DNA of 64,000 nt from Smittia aterrima. Lineage: Eukaryota > Arthropoda > Insecta > Diptera > Chironomidae. The stretch spans positions 1,984,854 to 2,048,853 of the forward strand of contig CP093830.1 in NCBI GenBank assembly GCA_033063855.1, written 5' to 3'. Shown here one piece after another: positions 34,599 to 46,900 of the stretch (position 1 is the first letter of the stretch; each line of letters starts with the position of its first letter). Position numbers and translations under genes: made by a program. Below the pieces are notes generated by a model. The model saw only the letters and a list, made by a program, of their open reading frames with translations. It was not told the DNA's origin and ran no database searches.

Positions 34599-35223
34599 TT
34601 TTCTCCTCCGATTTTTTTTCGACTTGTTACTTCAAGCACTCGAAACTTAATGAAGAAAATTATGAGAACTGTTTGAATTTAGCCAGCTTTTTACACTTTT
34701 ATCTTATGATTGATGAAACCTCTCAAGTTGTATGAAGAGTTCTAACAAAGCTTTAGACGGTCAACCGGAAGTTTTTCATTTCTAAAAAAGCGAGGTTTGT
34801 TAAAAGCACTTTTAGTCTTCTAATTGTTAAATTGTTTTTGTTTTGAGATTCACCGAACATGACCTTTAACGTGAGCAGGATAAAAAAAAATTCCTTTTAC
34901 GCACAAAACGTAAATATTATTTATAACTTCAGCTGATCTACATTTTCAAAACGAGTCTCTTCAGTGATCTATGACCACGCCTTCTACACGAATCTTAATG
35001 AATACAAATACGTTAGAAGTATTTTGTCGATTCCGTTGGGAGAATTTTATTTGAGAAACTTGTACAAAAGGAATTCTGACAATTTCTTATTGATTATAAA
35101 AGTAATTAATGATAAATGTTAACGAAAATAAAAGAGATTAGATGAGAGATAGAAGCTAGAATCACTTTGAGTAAGTTAACAGAGAGCTGGCTCCTCTAAA
35201 TTTAAATAGTAATTGCAGAAATT
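34599..35223. other. Intergenic
   Basis: About 625 bases between the small secreted protein start and the 3' end of PRC1, both minus strand. Nothing further is supported. Confidence 0.5.
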
Positions 35224-37516
35224 TTAAATTATCATGGAAAACTCAAGTTCTTTTGGTTGAATTCCACGATTTGTTGGTGTCGATGCTGAAGGCGTTTTGA
35301 CGCGTTTGCTTCCTGGTGTGTTAGCTTTACGAACGATTGGAGTAGCAAAGCCGTGGTGGTTTACTGCGAGAAAATTGGGACGATGTGACACCTCTGATGA
35401 GCGTACGACACTCTTGCTCTGATAAACGTAATTCTTAAAAAGACAAAATTTAATTAAAATATTTTTAAAGCTTTCATTTTTTGTTATCTTACCTCGAAAC
35501 CTTCGTAGCTTGTAGCATCACGTTCGGTCATTGTATCTTCGGAAGACAAAACGTTGATTTCAGGGATTGGTCTCTTAGAACGGATCATGCTGCTTCGTCT
35601 TTTCTTTCCTCCACTCTTACGTGAACGTCTTTTAATACATGACCCGACATTATAAACTTTCAAACTCGTGTTCTTTGATGTTGTTGCCTTTCTCGATGCA
35701 TTGGAGTTCATCTGTTTGAGAACAGTTCCATTAGCCGGAGAAGCGAAGGCTCCGAGTAGTTGACGTTTAGCGTGAGGTCCAGTCACCTTCGCTGGTAATT
35801 TGCGTTTCCCGTTATCAGTATAAACAGAGCGAACTGATGAAGTTGATGATGCTGTAGTTGACATAACTTTTTTGGCAACAGCAGCTCGCAAGCGCCCCCC
35901 AGTTGTCTTCATTGCTGTGTGATTTATAATTGTTTGCTCCACTGTTAGCGGAGTTCGAGCTGTCATATTGCCACGACCTGGAGTGCGACCAGGCGTTGCT
36001 TGAACTTTCTTAACACTCTTTACAATTTTTTCTTGTCGCTTGGCTTCGTAGTCACGCTCAATGATGTCATTGATTCTGACGCCATACATTGTGAAAGGGC
36101 GACGATTCTCTTCTTCATATTTCCCGACCATTTCAAGAAGCTTTGCTTCGATCTTCGGCAATTTCATTGTGATCATCTTTCTTTCCTTTTCTTCTCTAAG
36201 AAGTTGCCCGCCACGATTGTTGTAGCGCTTAGGATCAGATTCCTTGTTTTGCAATGATTCCATTTGATTCCACAAATCTTGTCGCTCCTGAATCACGTTG
36301 AAAATTTCTTCGTTGTTCTCATAGAATGTTTTGAGATCGCGCAATTCGTCTTCGTGAAGTTCAAGAACATCTTCGTTGAAAGTATTCACAACATAACTTG
36401 GGAATCTCATTCGCTCTGCGTCTGATTTAAAGCATTTGTCCCAATAAACTTCGATTTCAGCTCGAACGCGTTCAATGAAAACGCGAATATTTTCTTTCTT
36501 GATTACCTCACATCTTTGAACTTCGACCAGGAGCTTATCGTATGTACTTTGATTAATCTCAGTGTACTTCGCGAATTTATGTTGATACGATTCGGGAATG
36601 TCAAGATATTTCCATAGTAAGCTGAGACGTTTGATCATATCTTCAATTTGATGTTTCATCTTGTCGTACTGAGTCACGATAGATGTAAGGAATTGGTCGA
36701 GCTTATCGATGTTATGGGCTGTCGGTTTCAGATCTGCGCTATGGACAAGATTGTTGTCACGTTCACTGAGAACTTTGATCTCCAAACGTGCGAGACAGTC
36801 CTTGATCTGTTCCCTTAACTGAAGAATTTTATCATATCGATTGTAGCGTTCTTCCTTCAGTTGCTCAATGTAATCACGGAATTCCTGCATTTCTTCCTCT
36901 GACGGCAAAGGATCCGCTAATAAAGGACGTGGTTCCTCTTCGATTTCTGAAACATTGACAAATAAAGCAACCGCACCCTCAACTTAACTAACGAACTTAC
37001 CTTCACAAACAATATTTTGCTCATCGAGTAAGCTCTGGATTTCTTCACGACGTGATTCCAACTTCTGACGCAAATTCTTCAAGCTCTCGTCAATGTTCTT
37101 TTGCAAAGTGAATAGCGGGACATTAGAAGAGCAAACTTCATCTGCATCTTCCTTCAGCAATCGTTTGAGATCCAACTTTTCCTTATGAAGATCTAATGAT
37201 TTGGCATTAGATTATTTATAACACAGTGTGAATAATATAACTTACTTTCAATACGCTCCTGGATAGCAATCTCTCTGTCTTTTGTCTCAACAATGATATC
37301 AGTAAAGAAGGCGTCGACATGATCCAAAAGCATTTTCATGTGATCTTCTCCAATTTCTGGTTCGAAGAGTTTTCTCCATAACGCTGAAAGGACATCGATC
37401 TTTTGCTCAGCTATTTCGCCGATGTCTTTAATAACTTGTGGTCTGTTAAAGAAATGATTAGAAACTCCTTTCAAAAATGAACGCCGAATTTGAAATTCTT
37501 ACTTCAATTTATCCAT
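35224..37516 (-). CDS. feo: PRC1 / MAP65 cytokinesis protein (fascetto)
   Basis: Exons 37516-37503, 37442-37246, 37192-37001, 36946-35493 and 35433-35224 give 688 residues. PRC1 proteins crosslink antiparallel microtubules at the spindle midzone and recruit kinesin-4 in cytokinesis. The N-terminal half is long alpha-helical dimer and rod sequence (VFIERVRAEIEVYWDKCF; SLLWKYLDIPESYQHKF; KTFYENNEEIFNVIQERQDL). The spectrin-like microtubule-binding part is seen around LWNQMESLQNKESDPKRYNN and RGGQLLREEKERKMITMKLP, the most conserved MAP65 signature. The C-terminal 200 residues are basic and Ser/Thr/Pro-rich, with several TP sites (ATPGRTPGRGNMTARTPLT; NTPGSKRVKTPSASTPT) suited to Cdk1 regulation. 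The first coding exon is only 14 bases (MDKL plus part of a codon). It is divergent from the next gene, with 521 bases between start codons. Confidence 0.93.
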
Positions 37517-38037
37517 TTCTGTTTACAGCGACAAAACGTTGATTACTTGATTGAACTTTGACTTTATACAATAACGCACTGGCTTGTCATATAATTCACG
37601 CACTTTAAATTCAATTTAAGGTGGCACTTGACGAGTAATGTTGATTTATATTTCTGTTGCAATGACACTGCCGTTGGTTTCAAATACGGTTTCAAAACTC
37701 GACCGATTCAACGGATTTTTGGGAACGTTAACCAGTTTTGTCACAAGAAAAGTTTTTTCTTTCAGATAAGTTGCAGTAAGTTATGCATTTACTTTTTATT
37801 AATGATTATATAATAAAAAAATGATTAATGCCTTTATTCGTTTTCGTAGACTATTCGTGAAGCTTGCGCAATAAAAAACCACCGTTAAAATTAATTCAAA
37901 ATCACCGAAGTTTCATGAAAACGCTTGTTTGAAAAAAACCGTTAAAAATTCTAAACCGAGTAAACCGATTCACTCAAGGATCTTGTTTTCACTTTGTAAA
38001 TCAACTTGAGACACGTTTTTTTCTAAAAAAATCTAAA
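37517..38037. other. Divergent promoter region of PRC1 and the DUF4781-like gene
   Basis: 521 bases between the two start codons. No coding frame is supported and no clear core promoter element was identified. Confidence 0.5.
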
Positions 38038-40320
38038 ATGCAAGTAATACAAAAACACAACGGTAATGAACATTTGTCGGCAAGGTCTTCAAGCATGGAT
38101 CAGAAGAATTGGGAGAACAAAGCAAGAACATTGATCACTAATTTTTATGATAGAGCGGGAAACGGCAGAGGCGATTTGGATCGATTAATAAACTTTGAAA
38201 ATGAACTCCCAAACATTGTGGGATTTGCACTCAACTGCTTTCGAAAGACTGACCAACTTCCAGACCCAAAAGATTGGAATGACGACGAACTTTCGACAGC
38301 AGAAAATGGAAACAAAGAATTCGTTTTCGATGACAATGGCGACGTGATCAAAGCTATGAAAGAATCTTGTAACGATGACGATTTCAACTACGTCAATGTG
38401 CTGCCTATAGTTTATTACACAGAATCGAATCTCTTCTTTACGCCTCTATTTCGATTACGACGATATTACGATGGGAAGCCTCATTTCGTCGATGCAAAAG
38501 GAAAAGTTTACAATGACTTTGAGGATTGGGAAGAGAACAATGATTTGCCAGCTCCTTGTTCCTTCATCTTTCCAACCGATGGAATCTTAGATGGCTCAAA
38601 TGTTAAAAAATTAGTGAAAGAAGGCAAAAGAGTTGAGTTCGCTAAAGAAATTGCCAAATTTGGCGGATCATTAAAAAGTTTAAAAGAACCCGAAGTGGAA
38701 GTCGCACAAACTATTGAAGAATTTCACGATCGAATAGATTACAATGAATCGCTAATCGATAAAGAAAACGACACGCTCTGGATTAACAGATCTTCCGAAA
38801 AGTTAACTGGGCCACTTGCAAAGCTAAAGCAGTTCTTCAACTTAAACGAATTGAAAACGAGTAAGAAGGGAACAAAAGTCGAAAAGGTATCAAAAGATTC
38901 TGTGACGAACCTCCAATCAATCTTGAGTTCGGATACGAAAACAAAAGATTCTGAAAGTGTAGTTACCGAGGCAAACATATTGCTTGATAATCAAATGACA
39001 ATCAAGGTGAATAGCATTTAAATTTAAAATAATTTATGTCTCAATTTCTCTCTCATTACATAGGAGCTGATGAAGACGCAAAAGCTCTACTTGAAGACTT
39101 CGATTGGCTGTCTGAAACTTAGCATTCTACTCGGATTTTACATGAACACAAAATTCTTCTATTACAACAAAAAGAAACTCGAATTGATCAAACGATTGTA
39201 CGACTTTGCTTTGCAATTCGATAAAGCAAGATCCTTCAGAATTACCAACTTCAAAGAAATTGTTGTTGGTCCTCTCGTGATAGAAATTAGTCTTCTCGAT
39301 AAATTCAGTTGCGAAGAGATCGTAGCGCTTGCTGAAGGAGCCGGATCAAATCATATTTCATCAAACGTTATCACAGATTTTGCAAAATTCTTTCAAAACT
39401 TTAGTGACTTTTTGTCGTCGATGATTATTGAACAACGAGACTCTGAACGTTCAAAGAAGATTGGAGAAATTCGTGAAGAGGCTGATGAAGATGTCCAACT
39501 GATTAAAATTCACATAACGAATGACTTGAAGTGCATGATGACCTATCAGAATCATGATTACGATCTCTTAAAATGCAATCGGATAATCAAAGTCATTGAA
39601 AAGCGTCTTGGAGTTTTCGCGAAAATAATTCACGCGATTAGAAAAATTGAATTCAACTTTGATACTTCTGGCACGATCTTTCACATTTCTAAATGCTCAG
39701 ACAAATTCAAACTCGTGAAACGTTCTAATCAAACAAAAATCTTACATCAACTCGTCGTCGTTTATCAAATTCTCAGAAAGAATCACATTCCATTCACTGT
39801 CAAGAAGTCTCCTTGGGGTCGTCCACTGTTTCATATCGGCTACGGTTGCAAAATAAATCTCGATCAGCTCTTCATGATTCTCGATTCAGATCCAGGATCC
39901 ATTGGTGTGCTTCATGGAATCTGCCAGCTCAACCGAAAAGAAACGAGAAAGTTTGATTTTATCAAATGGAATCTTAACAACGACCGAGCACTCTTTAAGT
40001 GGCTTCGATGTTCTTTCAAGACTTGCACTGATGGCTTAAAGCAGATTATAAATCTCAGCTCAGACGTCTTCTCAAACCAGTTCAAGGGCATTGTGGAAGT
40101 TTTCATTGCTGACAACGAGCGCGAGACTAACGGACTTCTCATGATTCGCACGGGAGTTTACAAATTTCTCATCACAATTCATGTGCTCCAGCAACTGACC
40201 AAAACTGAAAGAATGTCGATGATGAAAGGTTTGGGAAACCTTCTGGACCACGACGATCTTCTCGTCAATGCTTTTGAGCGAGAAATCTTCATTGAAAAGT
40301 TTACCGGTACCCAAGTCTAA
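38038..40320 (+). CDS. DUF4781-like insect protein of unknown function
   Basis: Exons 38038-39006 and 39064-40320 (57-base intron, phase 0) give 741 residues. The central part resembles insect DUF4781 proteins: FRLRRYYDGKPHFVDAKG, then a KVYNDFEDWEENNDLPAP stretch, then FIFPTDGILDG. The pattern G-K-V-Y-x-(N/D)-(F/W)...N-x-L-P...P-x-x-G-x-x-(D/N)-G is what I recall of that family; the match is from memory and needs a profile search. No enzymatic motif is evident. A hydrophobic stretch follows the splice junction (TSIGCLKLSILLGFYM), but it does not look like a clean membrane span. The rest is mixed helical sequence with many charged residues. There is no signal peptide. The start at 38038 is the first ATG of the open frame; a second Met (SSSMDQKNWENKA) could also serve. 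Confidence 0.7.
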
Positions 40321-43300
40321 GAAGATAAAGCAAAACTTGTAATGCTAATCAAATATAGTGAGTACGCAAAATAAAACAAGACGACATTAAGAGGAAATTA
40401 TACTGTTGACCGCATTGTCTAGAGACTTTTATAATTTATTCAAAAAGCTTCTTGAACTTTTTGATGTAAAAGGTCTTTAAGTAATTAAACTCAGTTACAA
40501 ATCGTAATCTAGTTCGACAAATGTCGCAATGTGTTGAGAGTTGTATGAGAGAGTCAATCACAATTACTCGGTCTTTCCGCCTCATAAACAGCTCGTGAAT
40601 CATACTTCTGATAGCAAATGTTTAAACAAATTAATAGTCTTTGACCATAAAGCATAATATTGCGGTTTTTTCTCACGATCAATGCATTTCGTCTAAACAG
40701 CGCGAGTGAAACAATGAACGCAAGCCGAAGAAACAATGAAGTTGGTGTAATGTAAATATATTTACGATTCGCGAAAAGCGAAATGAAAGACGAAGAACTG
40801 GAGCTTTTTCTCACTCACGAGCATCGCAAGGCTCAACTCGTTTCTTCAGTCTTTCTTCAACATTCGTCCGCGGTGGTCGCAACAGCAAACAGTGGAAAGC
40901 GAGTTGAAAAGAAAATTGAAAGAAATTGAAGTTCAATAGCTTTTACGCGAATGTCTCTCGCTCAGCGCCGTAAAAGATAATTTTCAATGGTCCACTGTTT
41001 GATTTCGGATCGGACACGATGGAAGTTGAATGAAAAGTGAAAATTTGAAAATTCCATAAAGTTTTGAACTGATCGAGAAGAATTAGAAATTCAATTGAAA
41101 TCGAAGATGATCAATAAAAAGTTTATTTTACTTCTTTTGTACTTAACTCAATGAGACTCTTGGTGAAAACTAAATTATGAAAATGTGAAATTAGCGAGTT
41201 GTGAATCCAACTGCCACCTCAAGTGCAATAATCATTGATTTAAGAGATAGATAAAGTTGAGAAATCACTCAAAGTTACATGTGCAATAGCGAGAAGAGAG
41301 AAAATAATTTTACCAAAAATCATAACCGAAAAAAAAGATAAATTTTAATTAATATCAAAGAGAGAGAGAAAGAAAGAAAACATCGGCAAAAAAAATTGTT
41401 GCGCAACTTGCTAAATTAATAAAATAAAGTTTAAAACATACAAAACAAACAGAGCGATGAAGCTCCATTGGATTATAAAATTATTGTTGTGGATTATTTG
41501 GCTGAGGAATAATTTTTGCAATGGTAAGTCCAAGTATTTGTAAGAAAAAACTCTCCTCATCTCGTTGCATCTGAATGTGCTCAAGAACCGGATGACCCAT
41601 TTGCGTTTGACGTGCAATTATCTCGCGTATCTTACGATTCTTTTCGGAGGCAAATTTCGACACTTACGTTATCGCTTGAGTTCATGACAATCCCCGAGAT
41701 TCAACATAACTTTGATCATTCTCTTTGGCAACAAGTTAGAGAAACTAAGAAATGCTTTTCCATTTAGAAACGTTATTTAACTTGTTATCGCGTGAAAAGT
41801 TGAATCAGACGTCGTCTTGTGATAGCATAATGAAAATTTTTCTTTCAAATGCGCAATGAGATGTCGAAGAAGAAGAAAAACCAGAATTTCAACTGGAAAT
41901 CTGTAATCGCGGCGATTAAAACAGTTAGACGAATCAATAGCGAGTTTTTTTTTTCTTTCAAGAAATTTCTCTTATTGCCAATGTCGGCATGAACTTCACA
42001 TTGAATCGTATAGACGGACATCGCAACTTATGAGCGTCCCGCAAAACCACACGCTTCTCAGGCCATTAGCCGCGAATTCATGTTTGCATTTGCAAAGGAA
42101 AAGTTTTGATCAATTTGTGGTTTCACTCGTTTCGCCAAGCTCAATTGAACGAAAGTGTGACTTTAGTTATTGCAGCACATGCCGGGACATTTAAAAGTTT
42201 GTCATTTGCAGTGATTTACTGCTTGCGCCAGTGCTTTCGAGTAATTGATCGCTCAACGAGATCGCCACTAACAAAGGCTCATTTATCCGTAACGATTTTA
42301 ATTGAGCTTCAAGAAGAAGAGCGTAGAGAGTCGAAAAGTCGTTACAGTTACGTGATAATGATCATTTCATCACTTGAGAGGGACGATTAATGAGTCTAGT
42401 CCAGTAGTTTTGCCTAAGCTTCGATGTTATAGGCTTTTTTGATGGAAAGAAATTGCTTTTCCACTTTCATCAAGACTTCTTTTACTCATCAAGTGGCAAT
42501 TGTATTCAAACAAGTTAACTCTCGCGTTTGATAATTATTCAGAAGATTGCAATTTACATCGCGTTTGTGTCTTCAGAGCTGTCGTCTTCTTGTTTTTTCG
42601 GAGTAAAGATTAACGAGAGGATTACCACGAAAATAATGAGTCGAGTCATGATGAAATTTAAATCAATCAACGCTCAACCTCACTTTCGAGCTAATCTCAG
42701 TCGAGTTGTACAGAAGCATCTCCCTCTCGTTATTGACGTGCGAAAGTGATTTACATATTTTACCATCAAACTAACTTCCATTCATTCGCTGATGCTGATG
42801 AATGAGTGAAAAATTTTCATTTCTATTATTTATCGCGCTGGAGTTGAGGTTGAACAATAACAAGAGAACTCAACGATTCTCAGACCCAGTAACATGATCT
42901 AATAAGCTATTTCTCAAAACGTACCGACGACTCTCGAATCTCGTGTTGAAGTGAAAAATTTCAATTTCATGATGCTGCATGCATCATTCAAGCCTAGCAT
43001 TCTGATGCCTTCGTTTTGAAATGAGTGACGCGTGGTAAGACAACTTAATTGAGTCTGCTGAATGTTTGAGATGGTAAAGTGGACTTTTCCTGAAGATTTC
43101 ACGCCATAATTTTCCACTTACGTATGACGCAATGTACGAACAGATCACAAATGCGGAAAGTCGCTCATAAGTTCAAGAAAAACGAGAGAAAACGAAAGAA
43201 AATGAAAAATGCATGAGAAAAGTCGTGGGAAGAAAATTTCGAAGAAGTTTCACTTATGAAATGCAGAACTGTTACTTTCATGTTGCCGAGAGCTGCATGA

Positions 43301-43946
43301 GGAAGTCGGAAGTGCAATTTAAACCACTAACAATTGAAGCTTCTTTTTGCTAAAGCGCGAATCTAAAAGTAAAATAATTTTAATTAGAAACTCATTAGAT
43401 GTCGATGGCGGATTTCATTTCGATTCTTTGAATGAATTCGTTACACTAGCTCTGCGTGATTTTTCACGATTTCATTGGCTCTCTCGAATGAAATGAAAAG
43501 CGCTGAGTCAGATTAAGTCGTTTGAAAGCGAATTACTAATCTGCATCGGGAAAATCTACTTAAGGCTAATTGTAGTCAAAACATTTTGTTCCCCGTCCTC
43601 GAAAGTCCATAAATCTCGTCTTCTAAGCAATCAAATGTTGCTTCATCTGGCCGCAATGTGAAATGTGTAACAGTCCTCTGAGACAATTGATATTTCGATG
43701 GGAAAAAAAGCTTCGATGCTTATCGCCATCAACACTCTTGCTTTTGTCTGCTCGATCGTTTTGCATTTTTCAGACGCGTCCGAGGCTCTTTAACCCCACA
43801 GTCCAAAAAGACTTTTGCACAATGTCGAGCTCTCAAGAAACGAGAATAATGGACCTGAGATGTTATTTTTCCACGATAAGTCCCACGAAAGATATTTAAT
43901 GTGACAACATTGCGCAAAGAGATTAACAAAAATTTCTCAATTCTAG
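40321..43946. other. Intergenic and 5' region of the cadherin gene
   Basis: About 3.6 kb without a confirmed exon. It probably contains the cadherin promoter, leader and signal-peptide exon, which I could not place. A hydrophobic signal-like frame begins at ATG 43698 (LIAINTLAFVCSIVLHF) but meets a stop after 31 codons with no usable donor. A separate 60-codon frame at 41663-41481 (minus) is described as a finding. Confidence 0.45.
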
Positions 43947-46900
43947 GCTGCACATTCCACTCCACGAACGAATATCCATCAGCAGATTCAGATTCAGGAA
44001 AATTCGTTCGAATCAAGGAAGATCATCATGTAGGCGAAGAAGTTTTCTCTATCGATGTCTATCCAAGGTCAGTTTCGACCCGAAAGCGAGAGTGAAACTT
44101 TTTTCAATTTTCTTTATTTGCTTTTGTTTCTTATTTTCGCCGATTGAACAGAAAATCCGTTGAACTGCGAGGAATTGATCGATCAAGCAAAGACGACAGG
44201 TATTTCCGTATTCGGGAAATCAATTCAACAAGAATACAAATCGTGCTGAGAGAGAGTTTGGACGATCTCGTCGACAATGATACTCCGCATAATATCTTGA
44301 AATTTAAAATCCAGTGCAACAGCGGAGCGCCGAGTAATCGAAGGAATCATGATGTAAGTAAGATTATGAAAGTTTGCTGTAATCTGCGATTATCTTTCGA
44401 CTCAGAGAAACTCTCTTTCGTTTGCTTCATTCAAGCTCCGTTCTGTCTTTATTGGAATTAAAATTAATTACAATTTTTATTCGTTTAGGTTTCGTTCTTT
44501 ATGCTAACAGTTTACGTCGAAGATATTAACGACAATAAACCTGTTTTCGTTAACGCTCCTTACACTGTCACAATCGATGAGACAACACCGTTCGGAACGT
44601 CAATTTTCACAGAGATTCAAGCAATTGATCGCGATCAACCAAACACTCCGAACTCGGATATTCAATATTTCATTGGTCAACAAACTGTTGACTCACAAGG
44701 CGCTTTCTTTATGATGGACAGCCCACATCGACCACACATAATCTTGAAAAGATCGTTAGACTTCGATCATGGAATCAGACGATTTGACATGAACATAATT
44801 GCGAAAGATCGTGGAGTTCCGCCGCACCAAGTTAACACTACACTGACTGTCATATTGGATGATGTCGACGACTTACCGCCAATGTTCACGCAAGAAGCTT
44901 ATTTTACAAAAGTCAAAGAGTTTTTCACAATCACCGGTAAATCAATCCACAAGCCATTAAAGATTGACCCACCGATTGAGGCTTACGATCAAGACTCGTT
45001 GAATTCAACTCTTGTCTACAGCATCGTGAGTGGCAATGATCGCGAAGTCTTTTGGATGCATCCAACGGCAGGAACAATTTATTTGAAGAAAGAGATTGAT
45101 TTAGAAGCTGAAAACATGCCTGAAAATACTTTTGTACTGCAAATCGATGTACGACAGAAGAATGATGTTTTGAAAAGAGCGTTGGCGAAAGTGGAGATTG
45201 AAATTGTTGACATTAACGATAATCAACCAGAATTTGAAGTGGATTTGTACAACATTTCGATCGTTGAAAATCTCCCAACTGGCTTCTCAGTGCTTCAAGT
45301 GAACGCTCTCGATCGAGATCAAGGTGAAAACTCTCTGTTTTTCTATAAAATATTCAAGGAAGACCCGCCTGGTGCGTTCAGCGTCGACCCGCAGTCTGGA
45401 TGGATGACAGTTCGAAATCAATCGATGTTGAATAGAGAAGAACGAGCGTCTGTGAAGCTTTTGATTCAAGCGATGGAGAAAGTTAAACCGTACAACAAGC
45501 GCGAAGTCACGACAGACTCAACCGTGGCAGTGGAAATCACTTTGCTCGACGCAAACGACAACAGTCCAACATTTGAGCAAGGAAATTTGTATGAATTCAA
45601 AGTCGATGTGAACTCAACAGTTGGAAATGTCGTTGGCAGAATCAAAGCTTCGGATCCTGATGAGGGACCGAACGGGAAAATTATTTATGAGATGAAAAAC
45701 CGGAAAGAGACCTCAGTTCCATTTAAACTGGATCCAAAGACTGGAACTCTTCGTGTGAGCGGAAAAATGTTGTCAGGACGAGTTGCCTTGTTTGTTGAAG
45801 CTTGCGATCAACCAATAAACTTATCAGAGCAAAGATGTTCTCTTGCTGTTCTCACGCTTGACATCGTAAACATGGCAGATGCATCAGAAATTAAATTCAT
45901 GGGAGCTCCTTACGAATTTTGGATCAGTAGCAGTGCTCCAATCGGCAGCTCTGTCGGACAAGTTCGCACAGTCTACAAAGAAGAAGTAAGTTTGGATTTT
46001 AACTTCTTTCGATTGACCCACAAAATTTATTTCTTCTCAGATTATTTTCGACCTTCTTCACTCGTACTCCGAGGGAGTTCCATTTGCTATTGAAGAACAA
46101 TCTGGGATCATCACAGTAATTAGGCCCATCAACAGTTTCAACAGAAACGTTTATACGTTTGAAGCTGTAGCAACGTATGCTCACACACCAGTTGAGGTAA
46201 ATATGACGAGGAAATGAAACGGGAAAGCGATTTGTTTGTTCTTTTACGTTGCGTATTCGGCAATTAATTTCGAATTGAATCTTACGCAATGTCTAATGGA
46301 AGTTTTATTTTGCGAAATTATTTAACAGCATCTCAAAAATCAATCTCGATCAATGAAGAAATCATTACCAGAAGAGCTCGGCTTTCAAGTTGATGAAGGA
46401 ATAGTTTCGGATTTGAATTTTGCTAACATGTACATCGCGAATGTCACGATCAATGTTGTCAATCCAAACAGCAAATCAGCTGCGTACGTGAAAGCAACGC
46501 AGAATCAATTAATCGAATTCAGAGTGATGGAGAATCTTCCGAATGCTATAGTTGGAAGCTTGATGAACAAGAATCTAACTGAGATGACAAATAATCTCCA
46601 AGCTTCGTCTTCATCGCCTTCAGCGTCGGTTCAAAGACGTCCAACGACTCGAGAAAATCGTCAAATGATGTCTTCCTCAAAGTTCCGGATGCACTCCGCT
46701 GAAATGAAGAAAAATGTCACCGCCGTTGTGACGACTCCATCTTCAATTGGAATGATTCCTAGAAAATCAAGAAACATGTTCAACACGACGACGAGAAGAA
46801 AAGCAATCTCTCAACAATACGGAAGAGTCGTAAATTTGCCAGCAATAACTCTGAAGAGTAATAAAAATGAATCGTCAATGCCAAGCGAAAAACCTTTATC

